From positions 113,241,860 through 113,305,859 of the forward strand of contig CM054181.1 in the NCBI GenBank assembly GCA_028829895.1: a stretch of 64,000 bases of DNA, in the 5' to 3' direction. The translations under genes were made by a program, and so were the position numbers. The notes under the pieces are model-generated. The model was not told the origin of the DNA, did not search any database, and saw only the letters and a program-made list of their open reading frames with translations. The DNA comes from Sinotaia quadrata. Lineage: Eukaryota > Mollusca > Gastropoda > Architaenioglossa > Viviparidae. The stretch's first letter is position 1; each line of letters begins with the position of its first letter. This document shows, piece by piece, positions 13,701-28,700 of the stretch.

Positions 13701-16700
13701 ACTACATACCTCTTATTTGAACAGACTAAATGATAACAGAAACTAGTATGACATTTTTCTTTTGATTTTTTTTCAGGTAACTTTCCTGCAATAAGTGATG
13801 ATCTGGTGAATTCCTACCACCTGTTGCTGTGTTGTGTGGATTGGTTCTTTGCTAATGCATTGCTTGGTGGGCGCAGAGACCTATTGAAACCAGACTTTGC
13901 AGGTAAATTTTTGATTTAATATTTCTAGAATTAGTGTTCTGCATCGCCTAAAAGACTGTTTACTGTTATTGTTGAGTGTTGAGCTATTACCCATACACCC
14001 CTTCAAGATCCTGGTAAGTGGTATGTCTTTTTTCAAAAAAGGTCAGTTTCATCTTCACTGTAAAGAAAAAATAACTGGCACATCTTGATAAGTATACTTA
14101 AAATCTTGACTGATTCCTGGAATCCTGTCTATGAGTACATTATGGTTGTATTATTAAAAGTACACATAAGTAATATGAGTTCAAATGGAATCTTAAATAA
14201 TATTAGCTATATTATATTTTATTGAAAGAAATAGTTTTAATGTAATGTTTCTACTTTAATTTTTTTTTAACTGTCATACTGTTACAATTACTCTTTCCTT
14301 ATTTAGAATTATTTTTAACTGCAAATGTAATGAGTCTAATAAGCAAACAAGTATAAAAAAAACAACAAAACACATTTTACACATGAATTCATCTTGGTCA
14401 GGTAGATAACGTCAACAGCAAACTATAGAACAGTTTATGCTGTTTAAAACTTGATTTATTCAGCTGTTAATGCTCACATAAATAATTGTTATTTGAATCA
14501 CAATTTTTCTGCAACTCTGCTATTGTTTGCATTTGCACACAAACAAATGGCTTCCATTCAGATAATACAAAAATTATTAGTGGATTTTCTTTCATGAAAT
14601 AATTTTGGATAATTTGTAAAAGCAATTGACTAGAGAAATAAACAGTCAGTGGGTGAGGAATCAGACACGTGTTAGTGACAAGGGTGGTTTGGATTTCTTC
14701 AGAATTTATCAGAAAATATAAAAAAATCTCAGAAGACCTTATAATGACTACTGTGGATTGTAAACTTTGTACCCATGAGGCTGTAAAATTTATTATTGCA
14801 CTAGGTAGGATGATAACTTAAAATATTTTATGTCCAATCTTAATGAATATATGCTTGTAGGACCTAGTGACTCCAAGCATGTTGATAAAGGGAATCCAAA
14901 GTAGGAATTACTGTATAGGTTTCAGTGATTTTATATCTAAAGCCACGAGCATTTTACACGTTAAGAAAAAGAAAGCATTTGGTAGATTATTTTATTGAAA
15001 TAATTACTAGCAAATATGGGGCAATTGGTGGACCATGCCTTCATGCAAAATTTCAGCTTCTAAGCTCTTTTTTTGTGGCTTTGAATCAAGTCATGGAGCC
15101 ACACAGTTTTTAATTTTTTTATTAGATGATATTTTAATATTGAAATATGTTTATTTATTGTTCCTTTGTAAAAGAATAATGATGATCAAGAGAAGGCGAT
15201 TTACCTAAAACAAATAATTAATATTTATCATATTATCGTCCAAGATGAATCTTTTTTGGGATTATATTAGCTTATAAAAATAAGAGTTTTAAATCTTTAA
15301 CATGATTTTAACATATGCAGGTCTCCCAGAGAACTTTAACAGTAAAGACTGGAAACCTCCAGCTGAAGCGCCATGTCTTGTAGAGATGTTGTGCCAGAAA
15401 CATGATGGTCTTGTGGTTGAAGCCAAAACAATTAAAGAGCACTGGTGGAAACCCCACATCAAGCGACTGTTTGAGAGAAAGGTATAGTATTTATATATTT
15501 CATTTACAGTTCAAATGAATATCAGTATGCTTTATTTGCTATATATATATATAAAACCTTCAGTACACAAAAGAAAAAATATAGTTTAAATATTTCTTTA
15601 CAAAAAAACAAAATGATGACTTTTCTCTCATGCTTATATAATAATATAATCTTTCTCTCATTTTTATTCTCTACAATATTATTTCTAGAGGAAAATGGAA
15701 ATTTACACTTAAACTTGCTACATTTTTTATGTTTAATGTAACCACTGTGCTAAGCACAGTTTAACTAAGAAAACAAAACAATACGTTTTAGGGGTAAAAG
15801 AAATTAAGTCTGCATTATTCGTTCCCAGAACTGACCACAATAATGTGTACAGGTATGGGTTGGTTTTCAACGGTTTTGCCTGACTCGGTACATTCGGGTA
15901 ACATTTGGTGGTAACTCAGTGATGAGCAATGAATGCACAATACTTATCTGCAAAAGGAGACAATAACTGTCATTGCAAGAGAACTCTAGGTGCTGTGTGC
16001 AGAAATTTCAGATTTAACATTGATTATTGTTGCAAAAGTTAATTTATACTGCTACATAAGCAGTCTATTCAGCCAAAAGTATATATGCCTTTAGGTAAAA
16101 AGTTAACTCTAATTAAAAATTCAACTTTTTTTACTGGGGAAGAAAATTGTGTACTTTCAACACATATTTGAGGCTGCCAATTGTTGCCTCCTAGTTATCA
16201 TCATTTTGAGCAAACAGTTTTTGCCACCTATCATCCATCATCAAAAGTCACTCTTATCCAACCTGTTTTTTGCATTTTGCCATGTTCTCTGCTAAATATC
16301 CAAGCTCTGTTACTCCACAATGCAAAAACTGCTGTAAAAAAATTTTGTATGCCTGTGTGCCTGCATGTGTGTTACACGTTCTTACAAGGAAAGACTGCTA
16401 CCAGCATTGGAAATGTATTTGTGGATCTGAAATAGTGGCATAGTATATGACATATGTTACAATCTACAGTTTGTGCTGAGATTTTCCTGTTCATTCTAGC
16501 AAGGAGTCATGCTTTTGGAGGTAAAACAAATGATTTTTATATATGATGAATTATTTTGCCATGAAAAAGCAAAGAAAGGGAAAGAAAAACTTGAGGAAAA
16601 CCCCAAGCCTCAAACCCTCCAAGTAAACTGCATGGTTAGAAATTTCTTTATGGTTACCATGCTAAATTGCTCATGGAATTTTTCAACAGACTGCAACAGT

Positions 16701-19700
16701 TACATATTACTTCTATTGTGTTCACTGTTCTGATTTTTTTGTGTGCACATGGAGGTCACTTGAACTGTTAACTTCTTGTAGATTCCAAGTCTCATGAAGA
16801 CTGCCATCTTGTCTTTTATTAGGTTGTGTTGCAGTTGAAAATACACCTACTACTATGAAGGTTACCATGCTAAATTGCTCATGGAATTTTTCAACAGACT
16901 GCAACAGTTACATATTACTTCTATTGTGTTGACTGTTCTGAATTTTTTGTGTGCACATGGAGGTCACTTGAACTGTTAACTTCTTGTAGATTCCAAGTCT
17001 CATGAAGACTGCCATCTTGTCTTTTATTAGGTTGTGTTGCAGTTGAAAATACACCTACTACTATGAAGTAGTATGTATGAAGTAAAAAGCATAATGCATG
17101 CCAAAGCTGTTACAAAGGCATTTATGAGCTGAAGTTGTCACTGTTGTATGCCACTGTTCTAATGTCCATATTTAAAAAGATGTTAAGAGATTCACAGATT
17201 GCTGTAGGTAAGTGTGATATTGTTTTTAGACTACAAGATTGCCAATTTTACTTCCAAGAATTAAAACTCAAAAAGTCAGTGTATGTTAAATTTTGATATT
17301 GGTTTTACAAACAAAGGGGAGTAACTCTTTTACTATCGGTAAGAATTTTTAAAACAAGAAAATTATTACTGTATTGTTTAAATTAAATGCTCATTTTTAA
17401 TTGCCAGTAGGTTCATTGTCCTTTTGTTTAAAATTTATTCATTTATTTATGGATAAAAGAAATAATCAGGATATAAAGGAAAATGTAATATACAAGAACT
17501 AGCAGCCAATTTTCTTCATGTATTTTTGTTTTGGCATTATGGTGCATTTTATACTATTGATATTTATAAAAACATGTATGTAAAAGTAATTTTACTTTAT
17601 AAATGTTTTATTTAATTAAACGAATTACTATTATTTCTTCTTTACTTTGTTTGATTATTTCGGTTTAATTTAACACTCTTCAAGTTCATTGGAATATTTG
17701 AATCTACTATCCAATCATTCCAGTAATACTAAATAGCAAGTAACTCTTTCAAAGGTCATGATATCATAAAATAATAAGGTATACTTTACAGTTACATAAT
17801 CTAATATGCATGTAATCTGTTGACATCCATAAAAAGTGATGTTACTAATTTATAATAATGAGACTGGGAATAGTTGAGTGAAGGGTAAGGTGAACCTAGC
17901 ACTAAGTAAATTTGTTTATGAAAAGAATTTTCAAATATTCACAGTAATTATCCAGAACAATCACTTGCACTTAGTCAGTGTTGAATAGTGTCCTCTGAAC
18001 TATTATTCATTGAAGACTAGGTAATATTTATAACTGAAGATGCAGGCAAAATTTGCTTGCTATGTCTGACATTATGTAATACTTAAATATTATGATTCTT
18101 TTTTTTAAATACTAAAATACGTATGTAAGCACTTTGGACATCAATAACATTCAAGAAACCTGTCGGATTTTTTAAATAGAAAAATCAAATAATGTTATTT
18201 TACAATGCTGCTTTAGAAGAAAGTGTTTAGGAAGAGACAATATTTTATGTAGATAATTCTCCATTTTGCATCAAAAGTAACCCAAGGGTAGTGGCCAGAG
18301 TATAAGAAAAAAATTCAATAAGCAAACTGGATCCTTGACATGAACACTGAACAGTTCAATTTTTGTGGTTGTGTTGTGAGGTCATGGAGAAAATACCTCA
18401 CAACTTTTGGTTACCACATGAGGTTGGTGAAAAGTAATGCACACTACCTCCTAACCCACTGAAGCTGAACACACACACACATATATAACCACAAATAAAT
18501 AACAATAAAGTAATAAATACAGAACCATGACTTCTATCCTAATGGCACAGACAACACTCCTGCTAACACTAACAGTTGTTCGTTGTATACATGATTTTAT
18601 TGTCATTTTAATGTTTTAATAACAATAAATCGTAATGGTGATTTGAAGCAAATGTTAATACTGTTTATAGTGTTAACTATTGAAAATGTCTTTTGTAAAT
18701 TAAAGGGTTACAAGGGCAAATTCAAATAAAGAATCTCTCACTTTTCTAATACCATTTATGACTATTATTGAGAACTAAATTTGGTGAAGATTCTGACAGT
18801 CTCAAGCTGCTACTGTGACAGTGACAGATGTTTCCATATCCTACGTAACTAGACTGAGATATAAGTTTGCTGACTTCAAATTATTGAGGTTATAGTGTAT
18901 TATCAGAATTATTCAAAACTTTTTTTACAACTGTTTTCCAAAACTTTTTTCTTTCTTTTGTAAATTTGGAAAATGAACATGTTTTTAATGTTTATTAAAT
19001 TATTGTAAATACACATTCTTTTACTTAAGTTGGTTCTTTTACTTAGCTTGGTTGTTTACTATAGATTGTGGCTTTAACAGTATTAATTCAGTTTTGCATT
19101 TTGTTTGTTTCAGCCTTGCTTTCTCATGCATAGATTTAAAATTCTTTACATTAAATAATTTATTTTTAGGAAATACCATTTTAAATGTTTTGTCTTGTGT
19201 GATTTTACTCAATACACAAAATCTTACTGTTTAGCCAGTGTCTTGTTTGATACAACTCATTACACATAATTTTAGTCATAATTGTTGTTTGGTACCCAGT
19301 TTTATCATGTGTGATCACACTTAGTACACAGTATTGTAGTCAGTGTCTTTTGTGATTATACTTAATACACATTATTGTAGTTGTTGTCCTTTGTAATTAT
19401 ACTTAATACACAATATTGTTGTCTGTGTCTATTGTGATTATACTTAATACACACTATTGTAGTCAGTGTCTTTTGTGATTATATTTAATACACAATATTG
19501 TAGTTGGTGTCTTTTGTGATTATATTTTAGTCATGTTTTGTTTGATTGTACTTGGTACACAGTATTTAGTTAAAAAAAATTTTTTTTTTAATCAATCTGG
19601 GTACACAATATTTTAAGCAACAAAAAATGATATTTATCTCAGTGGATTTTAAGACCACAACTGAATGAATGACTTGGTGGAGACTTTTTGCTCAAGAAAC

Positions 19701-22700
19701 CTTATGACATTTGAATAGGCATCCTTTGAGCCTATCTCTAAAATTCTATTCATTGAACTTGATCTTTCTTCGCATTGAAAGCAGGTTTAGTCACAATGTT
19801 TCCATGGTGTAAAGTAGGTTACATGCTTGACTGAGGATTAGTTGACATTTTAATGTACTTTTATAGACTACTGAAGTCTACTTTGTTAATTCATATGTGA
19901 CCATACTCACAATCTAGTTTTATTTACTTTTATACGAATAGCTGGTAACATTAACATTTTAAGACATTTTATAAGTAGTAATATTAATACTTTTACATAT
20001 ATAACTGGTAACAAATACATTTTACAATCTTTTATTTTATATTTTGTAAACCATTTTTAAGCATGAATATTTCAGTTAATGCAAATATAAAACTTTAGTC
20101 TCCACTTTGGATCAAGTTTCTTCCTTTTTCTTATTGTTTAATTGCAAGTGTCCATCATGTGTAGTTGTAAAATAGGGCTTTGTCTGGTAAAGGTTGGACA
20201 GAGCATGTCGAAACCAGTCGAATAATAGAAGACATTGAATAATAAAAAAATGCATATACATGAAGACGAAGAAATAAATAAAACATTAAAACATAATATT
20301 GATATAGAATTGTAGTTAACAAAGCATGCTTAATGAAAAATTAATATCATTTTAATGATACCAATTAGTTTTTATAGTAAAATTTTTTCTTTAATTTTCT
20401 CAATTTCCTCAGATGATCTTGCTTTTAAATTAGGATATGTAATATTTAAAGTTTTTTCCCATATTCAAAAGTTGTAAATGCCAATAAGTAACTATTTTCA
20501 CCTTGAGTTACAGATGAATAAAAATATGGTTTAGGGATTTTAAAAACAATTATAAATATTTATTACATTTTTAGAATAACAAAGAACAGGAATAATTTAT
20601 TATTTTTTTAAAACTAGCAACTGATATTGCTTTTCCATGACTAAGACAACTTACATTCTAAGACAACTTAAATTTTAAAAGTGTTGAATGATACATAATT
20701 TTTTCTCTTGTAGTATTCAGGTTTAATAGAACTTTAGAAGCTAAAAGCAGGAAATGCAAAATCTTTTTCTCTGTTTTATTAAGAGAGTTAAATGACTAAT
20801 AGGAATCCATAATTTTCAAGTTCTGCAGTCTTTATTTCACTTTAAATGTACTTTCCTCAAAATGTTTTTGCACTGATGTTCAGTATGTCAAAAGTCTGCT
20901 TTTAAATAGGTTTAATTATTCGTAACTAAAATACGACATATTAGCTCTTTATGTAGACAGTTTTAAAAATTTGCTTATGGATACATAAGCTTTTATTTTA
21001 TAATTTTAAAAAATGTAAAGTTTATATAATTTATTTTTGTTTTGATAAGGTGTATATTTTTTAAAAAGTCATAACATTCTTTTTTTATTTCAAGTTTGTT
21101 TTTTTAACAGTTGTATTTTTTTCTAGATAAGAAAACACCTTTTTGAATTTTTTTTACTTTTATAGTAAATAATTTATGAATTTCATAATGAAGTCTGAAA
21201 TAATAGTTTGATATGTTAAAAATTTAATAAAATAAAATAAAATAAACACTAAATATGATTTTTTTTTAAAGCTAACAAATAATATTTATCTTTCTTAAAG
21301 GCAAATCGTATTCCAAATTTGATGAATGTAGCTGATAATTCTGTAGGCCTTTACATCTACTAATGTGGCCTTGTAATATTCAGAAGCTCAGAAATATTTA
21401 TTTTATCTTTATTGTGCTTTAGTTCTTGATGTTCATAAAAAAGAAATGCTGGTGACTCCAGAACCATTATAGAATCATCTTTGCAATCCAATGTGCTGAT
21501 GATGTAGAATGATATAAAAATATCTGTGCTGTGTGGCTTCTCATCGAGGATTGAATATACACAAATTGTTAATCATTCTGATTGTTTTTCTATTTTCAGG
21601 TTTTGAAAGGTAAAGCTGAATCTTTGTCATCTGTTTTGGAAATTGGCAACTTTGAAGCCAACGTGTAAGTTTCTAAAACTTGTTAATACTTATTTCTACT
21701 TTCTCTTCGTTAGTTTAATTCTTAGTTGCTAAAGTTTTATAAAACTGAAGCACTTTTTAATGAGGTTATAATCTTGATGGTGAATTTGAAATAATGTAAT
21801 TTTTCGTCCAATAAAATTTTCTATTGTAGAATAAATATGATTTAACACAAAACACAATAGATTTATGCTGCCTTGTACTTCTAATAATAGGTGGTCCCAT
21901 TGTCGCTGTTTGCAGGAATAAGTAATGTTTAGTGCACAAATTTGGTGATTTTTCTGTAGCAAAGTTTGATTCTTTAATACAATAATTTTTTGACATACCT
22001 TGGATAAAATTACAGAATTGTTTCTTTATTGAACACTCTGCAGTATTTTATTTAATATTTAATGTGATTTAAACCATGTTTGAAAGAAAATAAATGGACA
22101 TGTTTTGCTAAAAATGGGGCCTTCCAGCCATATGTTGATTGCAATAAAAAAATTTGCTTTGGTCTAAATTTCTTTTTGCATACAACTGCATATGATTTTT
22201 TTCTTATATCAGTAAGAACAAAAATAAAGGTATTACCCCAAGCTTTCTCCTGATCCATTTTTACTAGCATAACTTTAAAATTCAGTACAAGGTTCCTCAA
22301 CCGGGGTTCCACAGATTCCACAGAACCCACGTGGTCACTAGGAGTTCCTCAGGAGATCATGATTAAAACAATAAGCTTGTAGATATAGTAATTTTTGTGC
22401 AGGGTTCCATGAGACCTGAAAATTATTTTAAAGTTTCCTTTAGGGTGAAAAGGTTGAGAAAGGTGGATTTAGTAACACAAAAGTACAACTGATTTTAGGT
22501 TTAAATGACTGCCTAGGAATGAGTTGATAAATAAAGTCAAGATGAATTATCTTGCACAAACAAATGCACCATAAGCTAAAGAGGTCAAAACCATTCCATT
22601 TATTTATGCATAGTACTCCAACCTAAACTTGTTTTTAGCAGAGTGGAATGGAAAGGAATTTTTTTTTTTATAAAAGTGTATATTACTTTATTTTTTTTTA

Positions 22701-25700
22701 AAAAAGAAAACAATTATTACTTTGCATTCTGTTTTGTTTCTTGTAGTACTTAGTGGTTGCTTGTTGGTAGCAGTTGGATTGAGAATGCACCTGAATAATT
22801 CATTGCTTATTTTAGCAAAAATTGGGTTTTAGGAAATCCATCAACAATGCGTATGAAGAGTACGTGCTTAGTGTTGGTGACTTCGATGAGCGCATTTTTC
22901 TGGGTGAAGATGCAGAGGAAGAGATTGGAACACCAGGGGGGAGAACATCATCTGAACTTTCCGAACAGATGCAATTCAAGCGATCTCTGAAACAACATGT
23001 AGAAGAGGTGAGAGATATATTTGGGTTTTATTTAGTACTGCCAGTCATTGTCCTGAACTTCAGGAATAACTGGAAGCACATGAATGCCTTTTCAGTTTTA
23101 CTTATTCCAGTTTTTTTTAAAGGCTACTTATGTCATTGAATAAAACTGGTGAGTTTGTTTTCTTTTCTTTTTTCAATCATGTTCAGTGTAATCATTCAGT
23201 ATGTGAGTAAATTACATTCTGCACATCTATAAACATACACATTTATAAAATACAAAAATATGCATCTAATAAATAAATATACAAGTGCAAGTTGTGGGCA
23301 TGTAAAATTCAGATATAAATGTTTCTCACATTTTAATGGTCGAAAGTTCATTGTCTTGAGAATATACAGTGCACTTCCATCAGTACTTCCATCACTATGC
23401 TACAATCACTTTTTCTTTTATTGTCACACAGTTCAACTTAACACTTATTGAATAGAGTTGGTAATGCTTATAAAAAATAAACTGTCAAGACGTTAGTGGG
23501 TGAAGTTCCAGTGTTAGCATCACATACAGATGGGTGAATATCACAATAGATGTTGGTTTTGAGCCACAATCACACTTCCTGCACCTGCAAAATAAGTACA
23601 AACCAAACCACAAATTGATGTGATTGCATACTAGACAGCCCAAAGGTAGAGAGACCCAGGTACGTTTTTTTTAACAAAAAATTCTGACACCTGAGGCAAA
23701 CTAGTTTCAACATGGATGAATTGCAGATGTAAGCTACTTAGCATCGCATTAAGTGCTGGGATCAAGCACCATTTTAATTCATCAAGTGTTCACTATTGGG
23801 CTATCATACAAACCATTACATATGAAATTCTGACTTGCACACAAAATCAGGCCATGAACGTCCTAAAGAAAGGAACTCGTTTGTAACCCAAGGCCAGGCT
23901 GCATACTACGTGTAATAAAATGCTTGAAACAACTGGTAAAAATTGATTTTATTACTTTGTTTCATAGTTTTTCCTTGAAAATGTAATTAAGTCATATTTG
24001 TCTTGTATTCATGATGTATGAGTTATTTTTTATATTTTTTTTTTTTGTGTTTTCTGTGACATTCATCTTACCTGTAGTCTGAAAATGATTTTGTTTCAGT
24101 TTTTGTTATATTGGTTTTTGGAGCATTATGTGCTTCTCTCCTATCTCACATCTGAATGGCGTTATGGTTACGACTATGAGTAGAGCATGATAGTTTTCTC
24201 TGTCCAGGGACTCCGATTGTATTATATACTGAAAACTGTTCACAATGCTATAGCTTAAATCATCTTTATTATTATTAGCACTACCAACTGTAGTATGTAA
24301 CTATATACAGGTTTTAAAAAATTCTCATTAAGAACTTCTAGTGAAAGGTTTTCATAAATATTTTTCAACATTTTGAAACAAAATAAATTAATAACCTAAA
24401 AATTACTTCTTGTAATCTAATGATAAATTATTTTTTAGGTTATTAATTTATTTTTGGTGGAGAATTAACATCTTGCCCATCTCCCAGCAAAACATCACAA
24501 TCTTTATAACGAATTCAGCTCAGCAGTTCATTTTAATTTACATTACAGGTTATCTATTAGTTAATTTGACTAAATTTAATTTTCAAGAATGGCTGAAGTC
24601 ACTTAGCACTCATATGTGTTGGTGTTTTTAAATAATTGCTCCAATGATGTTATAATAAAAATGTGTATTCATTAAGTATAAAATAATGAAATAGATGTAC
24701 ACTTCAGTTACTAATATCAGTGGCTTATTAACATCAACTTTTATTTTATGTGTTTGTGTTGACTTTGTAGGGATGACTTTATTTTATGTGTTTGTATTGA
24801 CTTCGTAGTGATTATTTTATTGTACATGTTTATATTGACTTTTTAGTGATTTCTTTATTTTACATGTTTGTATTGACTTTGTAGTGATGACTTATTGTAC
24901 GTATTTGTATTGACTTTGTAGTGGTGACTTATTGTACGTATTTGTATTGACTTTGTAGTGATGACTTATTGTACGTATTAGTATTGACTTTGTAGTGATG
25001 ACTTATTGTACGTGTTTGTATTGACTTTGTAGTGATGACTTATTGTACGTGTTTTATATTGACTTCATAGTGATTACTTTATTTTACATGTTTGTATTGA
25101 TTTCGTAGTGATTATTGTATTGTACGTGTTTATTGACTTGGTAGTGATTATTGTATTGTACGTGTTTATTGACTTGGTAGTGATTATTTTATTGTACATG
25201 TTTGTATTGACTTTGTAGTGATTATTCTATTGTACGTGTTTATTGACTTGGTAGTGATTATTTTATTGTACATGTTTGTATTGACTTTGTCGTGGTGACT
25301 TTATTTTACATGTTTGTATTGACTTTGTAGTGATTATTTTATTGTACATGTTTGTATTGACTTTGTAGTGATTATTTTATTGTACATGTTTGTGTTGACT
25401 TCATAGCGATGATTTTATTGTCTCCTGTTGCAATTAAAAATCTATTTACAAAAATGAGATTTCGAACCAGTTCAAAGTATTATTCATCAGTCTCAGATTA
25501 TATTTGTTTATCCCGAGAATTCCTTTACTGCATCTTTTGGAATAACAATGATAGCACGCTGTAGGAGCAGGTATAGTCGAACTATGCTGCTTCCATTCTA
25601 CTGTATAAATCATAAAACAGAATTAGTAAAGAAAAGTTGTGATTGAAGTCGTAAAACAGAATTAGTAAGAAAAGCTGTGCTTGAAGTCGTAAAACAGAAT

Positions 25701-28700
25701 TAGTAGAGAAAAGTTGTTGTGATTGAAATCGTAAAACAGAATTAGTAAGAAAAGCTGTGCTTGAAGTCGTAAAACAGAATTAGTAAAGAAAAGCTGTTGT
25801 GATTGAAGGCGTAAAACAGAATCGAATGACGTATAAGTGCGTAATATGGGATATCACAATGCTGTCATTCTTGACTCACTGAGCAATGCGTTACACCCAT
25901 AACGACATGTTTAAGATTGCGGGTTACATGTAACAGAATACAAAACTAACGTAGGTAAGCACATAAATACATCAGTGCAACGAATCCCTTGTTACTGAAC
26001 AAGTATGCGTTACACTAGCACTTGACAGGACACGTTGTGGTGCTAACAGGCTACAGAAGTGATGTATATTTCTTGCACACAGAGCATTTGGGTGCTGAGA
26101 TTCATTTGTCACTGAACTAGTACGCGTTACACTAGCACTTTGACATGGCTAATGTTACGGTTTTAACGCTCTACTAAACTAACGTACATACAATTGTTTT
26201 GTCTTGCGCAGTAGTGAGAATCAGTTTTCGCTCCATTCTAGCTGAAATAAAGTGAGAATCAGTTTTTGTTAGTCAGATTTGTCAGATTTATAATGATACA
26301 CTTTTTCAGATTTTTAATCATCAGCTTTGCTGTTTGACTCTTGTCAGTAGGATATGGATGCAGCAATTTCGTTTTAGCAGCCTGTCTGAAGTACAGTTAA
26401 AACAGATTTACCCGTCCGACTGGGGCGTTGTCACTAAAATTAGGATGCCACGCACATGCAACTTCAGATGAGACAGAAGTCACGTTGTCTGCTTGTCCGA
26501 CAATTTTACCTGTCCCGGACAGTCCTATTTCCCTATGGTTATAAACTGTAATATACCCCCCTCCCCAACTCTTTTTATATTGTTAAAAAAAAAAGGAAAA
26601 TCCAAAGCAACGTTATAAGGACTGTATATTACGCATGCGCGCTAGTAGTGTGTGCTTGTCACAATGTTGGATAGTGCGGCTGGAATCGATTCGAGTAGAC
26701 TAACAGCACTGTGCTCGAGAGATCCGGCTTCGGGTACGGCTACCCTTTTTTGCAATGTTTTGTAGTTGATCATAAGTACATTGTGCTCAACAAATTCACT
26801 ACTTTGCAACGAGTCGGTGAAGATGAGAATGACATGACCGAAGATGAGAACGGCATGACCGTGTTGTGCATTACACTGAATACAGGATATGTTAACACAG
26901 CATGGGTCGCATTGCTCAGTGAGCATGATTGCTTACATTCACAAACTGTCTCGGTATAATTTATATCATACCATTTGAATACCACGTAAATAATTTATGC
27001 ATATGGCGTTGCAACATTTCTATGAGCTCCATTTTAATACTTTTACATATCGTTACAGCATTTCACTTGAGCACCAGTTAAATCGTTTTCTACATGTACA
27101 TCAGACACTATTTTATTTCAGCCCGAGTTTAATGTACATAAATTACATCAGACACTATTTTATTTGAGCCCCAGTTTAATGTACATAAATTACATCAGTC
27201 ATTATTTTATTTGAGCCCGAGTTTAATGGTTTTACATAAATTACATCAGTCATTATTTTATTTGAGCCCGAGTGTAATGGTTTTACATAAATTACATCAG
27301 ACAAAATTTTATTTGAACCCGAGTTTAATGGTTTTACATAAATTATGTTGCCATAGCAGTTTGCTTGAGTAGCACTTATATATTTATGTTTAAGTACTTT
27401 AATAATAATTTATATTAATGCAACATTGCTTTCAGATACCATTTAAATAGTTTGAACACACTGTTTTATTAATTTTATTTTTTATCGGTAGGCATATCCA
27501 TTTCCGGCTTATACTGATGTCGATAAAAATCCTGACATATTACGCGTTTTCTCTAATCATACAACTCATACTATACTATTTCATATTTGACCAAACAACC
27601 TGTGCATCCCATATTCTCATGACAAAGCAGCCCGTACTGTACTGTACTATCCCATATCAATCATGACAAAACAATCCACACTGTACTATCCCATATCAAT
27701 CATGACAAAACAATCCACAGTGTACTATCCCATATCAATCATGACAAAACAATCCACACTGTACTATCCCATATCAATCATGACAAAACAATCCACAGTG
27801 TACTATCCCATATCAATCATGACAAAACAATCCATACTGTATCATCCCATATCATTCCAAAACCATGACAAAACAGCCTAAACTGTGCATCATTAAAACA
27901 TGCTGATTCGATCCTGAGAGAAAAAAGTTTATTTCAGCCTTTCTAAAGCGCCATCGGCAATTAGACGCTAACCAGTGGATTGAGAAGGGTACTCGTTGAA
28001 ATTAAGAGACATTATATCGTTTAGTCTAGGGACATAGTTCGCTGCGCTATTACTGTTTTAATAGACCGGGTACTACTGCTTCCATCTGTTTTAATAGATC
28101 CAGTACTACTGTGTTAATAGATCCGGTACTACTGTTTTAATGGACCCGTTACTGCTCTGTAAATAGATCCAGTACTACTGAGCTTATAGAACCGGTACTA
28201 CTGTGTTAATAGATCCAGTTAATAGATCAAGTACTACTGTATTAGTAGACCCAGTATAAACTTCGTACAGTTGTATTTTGCAATGTTTTATCAAAGCATT
28301 TCGGTGTTGCGAACCCACACCTCCAAACACGCTTCTTAAATCAAATATAATTACGTCATATTGAGATGCGAATACTTAATGTGCAGTGCATTGGACAGCT
28401 CTCACACTTTACATTTAAAATCGCTTCAGTGTGATAAATTCTGTCCATTTGTTTGGGACATCGGCACCATATTTCGCAAGATTAACATTATCCAGTCCAT
28501 TTGGGTCAGAATGATGGCGTTATGTGAATTAAGAGAGCTCTCGTCTGTCTAGACGGATTGTGCTGACTAATGTAAAATCAATTGAGTCCATTAGTCTGTA
28601 CTGTGTTGCAAAATCGATGATTGGGTCCATTGGACTGGACTGATGTTTTAGTCTGTGTAATATGAACGTTGTTAATTTGCTTTGCCAAATTGAAATGCTT

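Larger units (their letters stand above)
15482..21599 (+). other. Intron 6 (6.1 kb)
   Basis: AT-rich, CpG-poor. Holds the 208-bp tandem duplication at 16652 and the 41-bp array at about 19180. No ORF of note. Confidence 0.85.

Noticed and set aside
24750..25410. CRISPR-like array of regularly spaced repeats
   Set aside because: The genome is animal, the units are contiguous without unique spacers, and period varies by a few bases.
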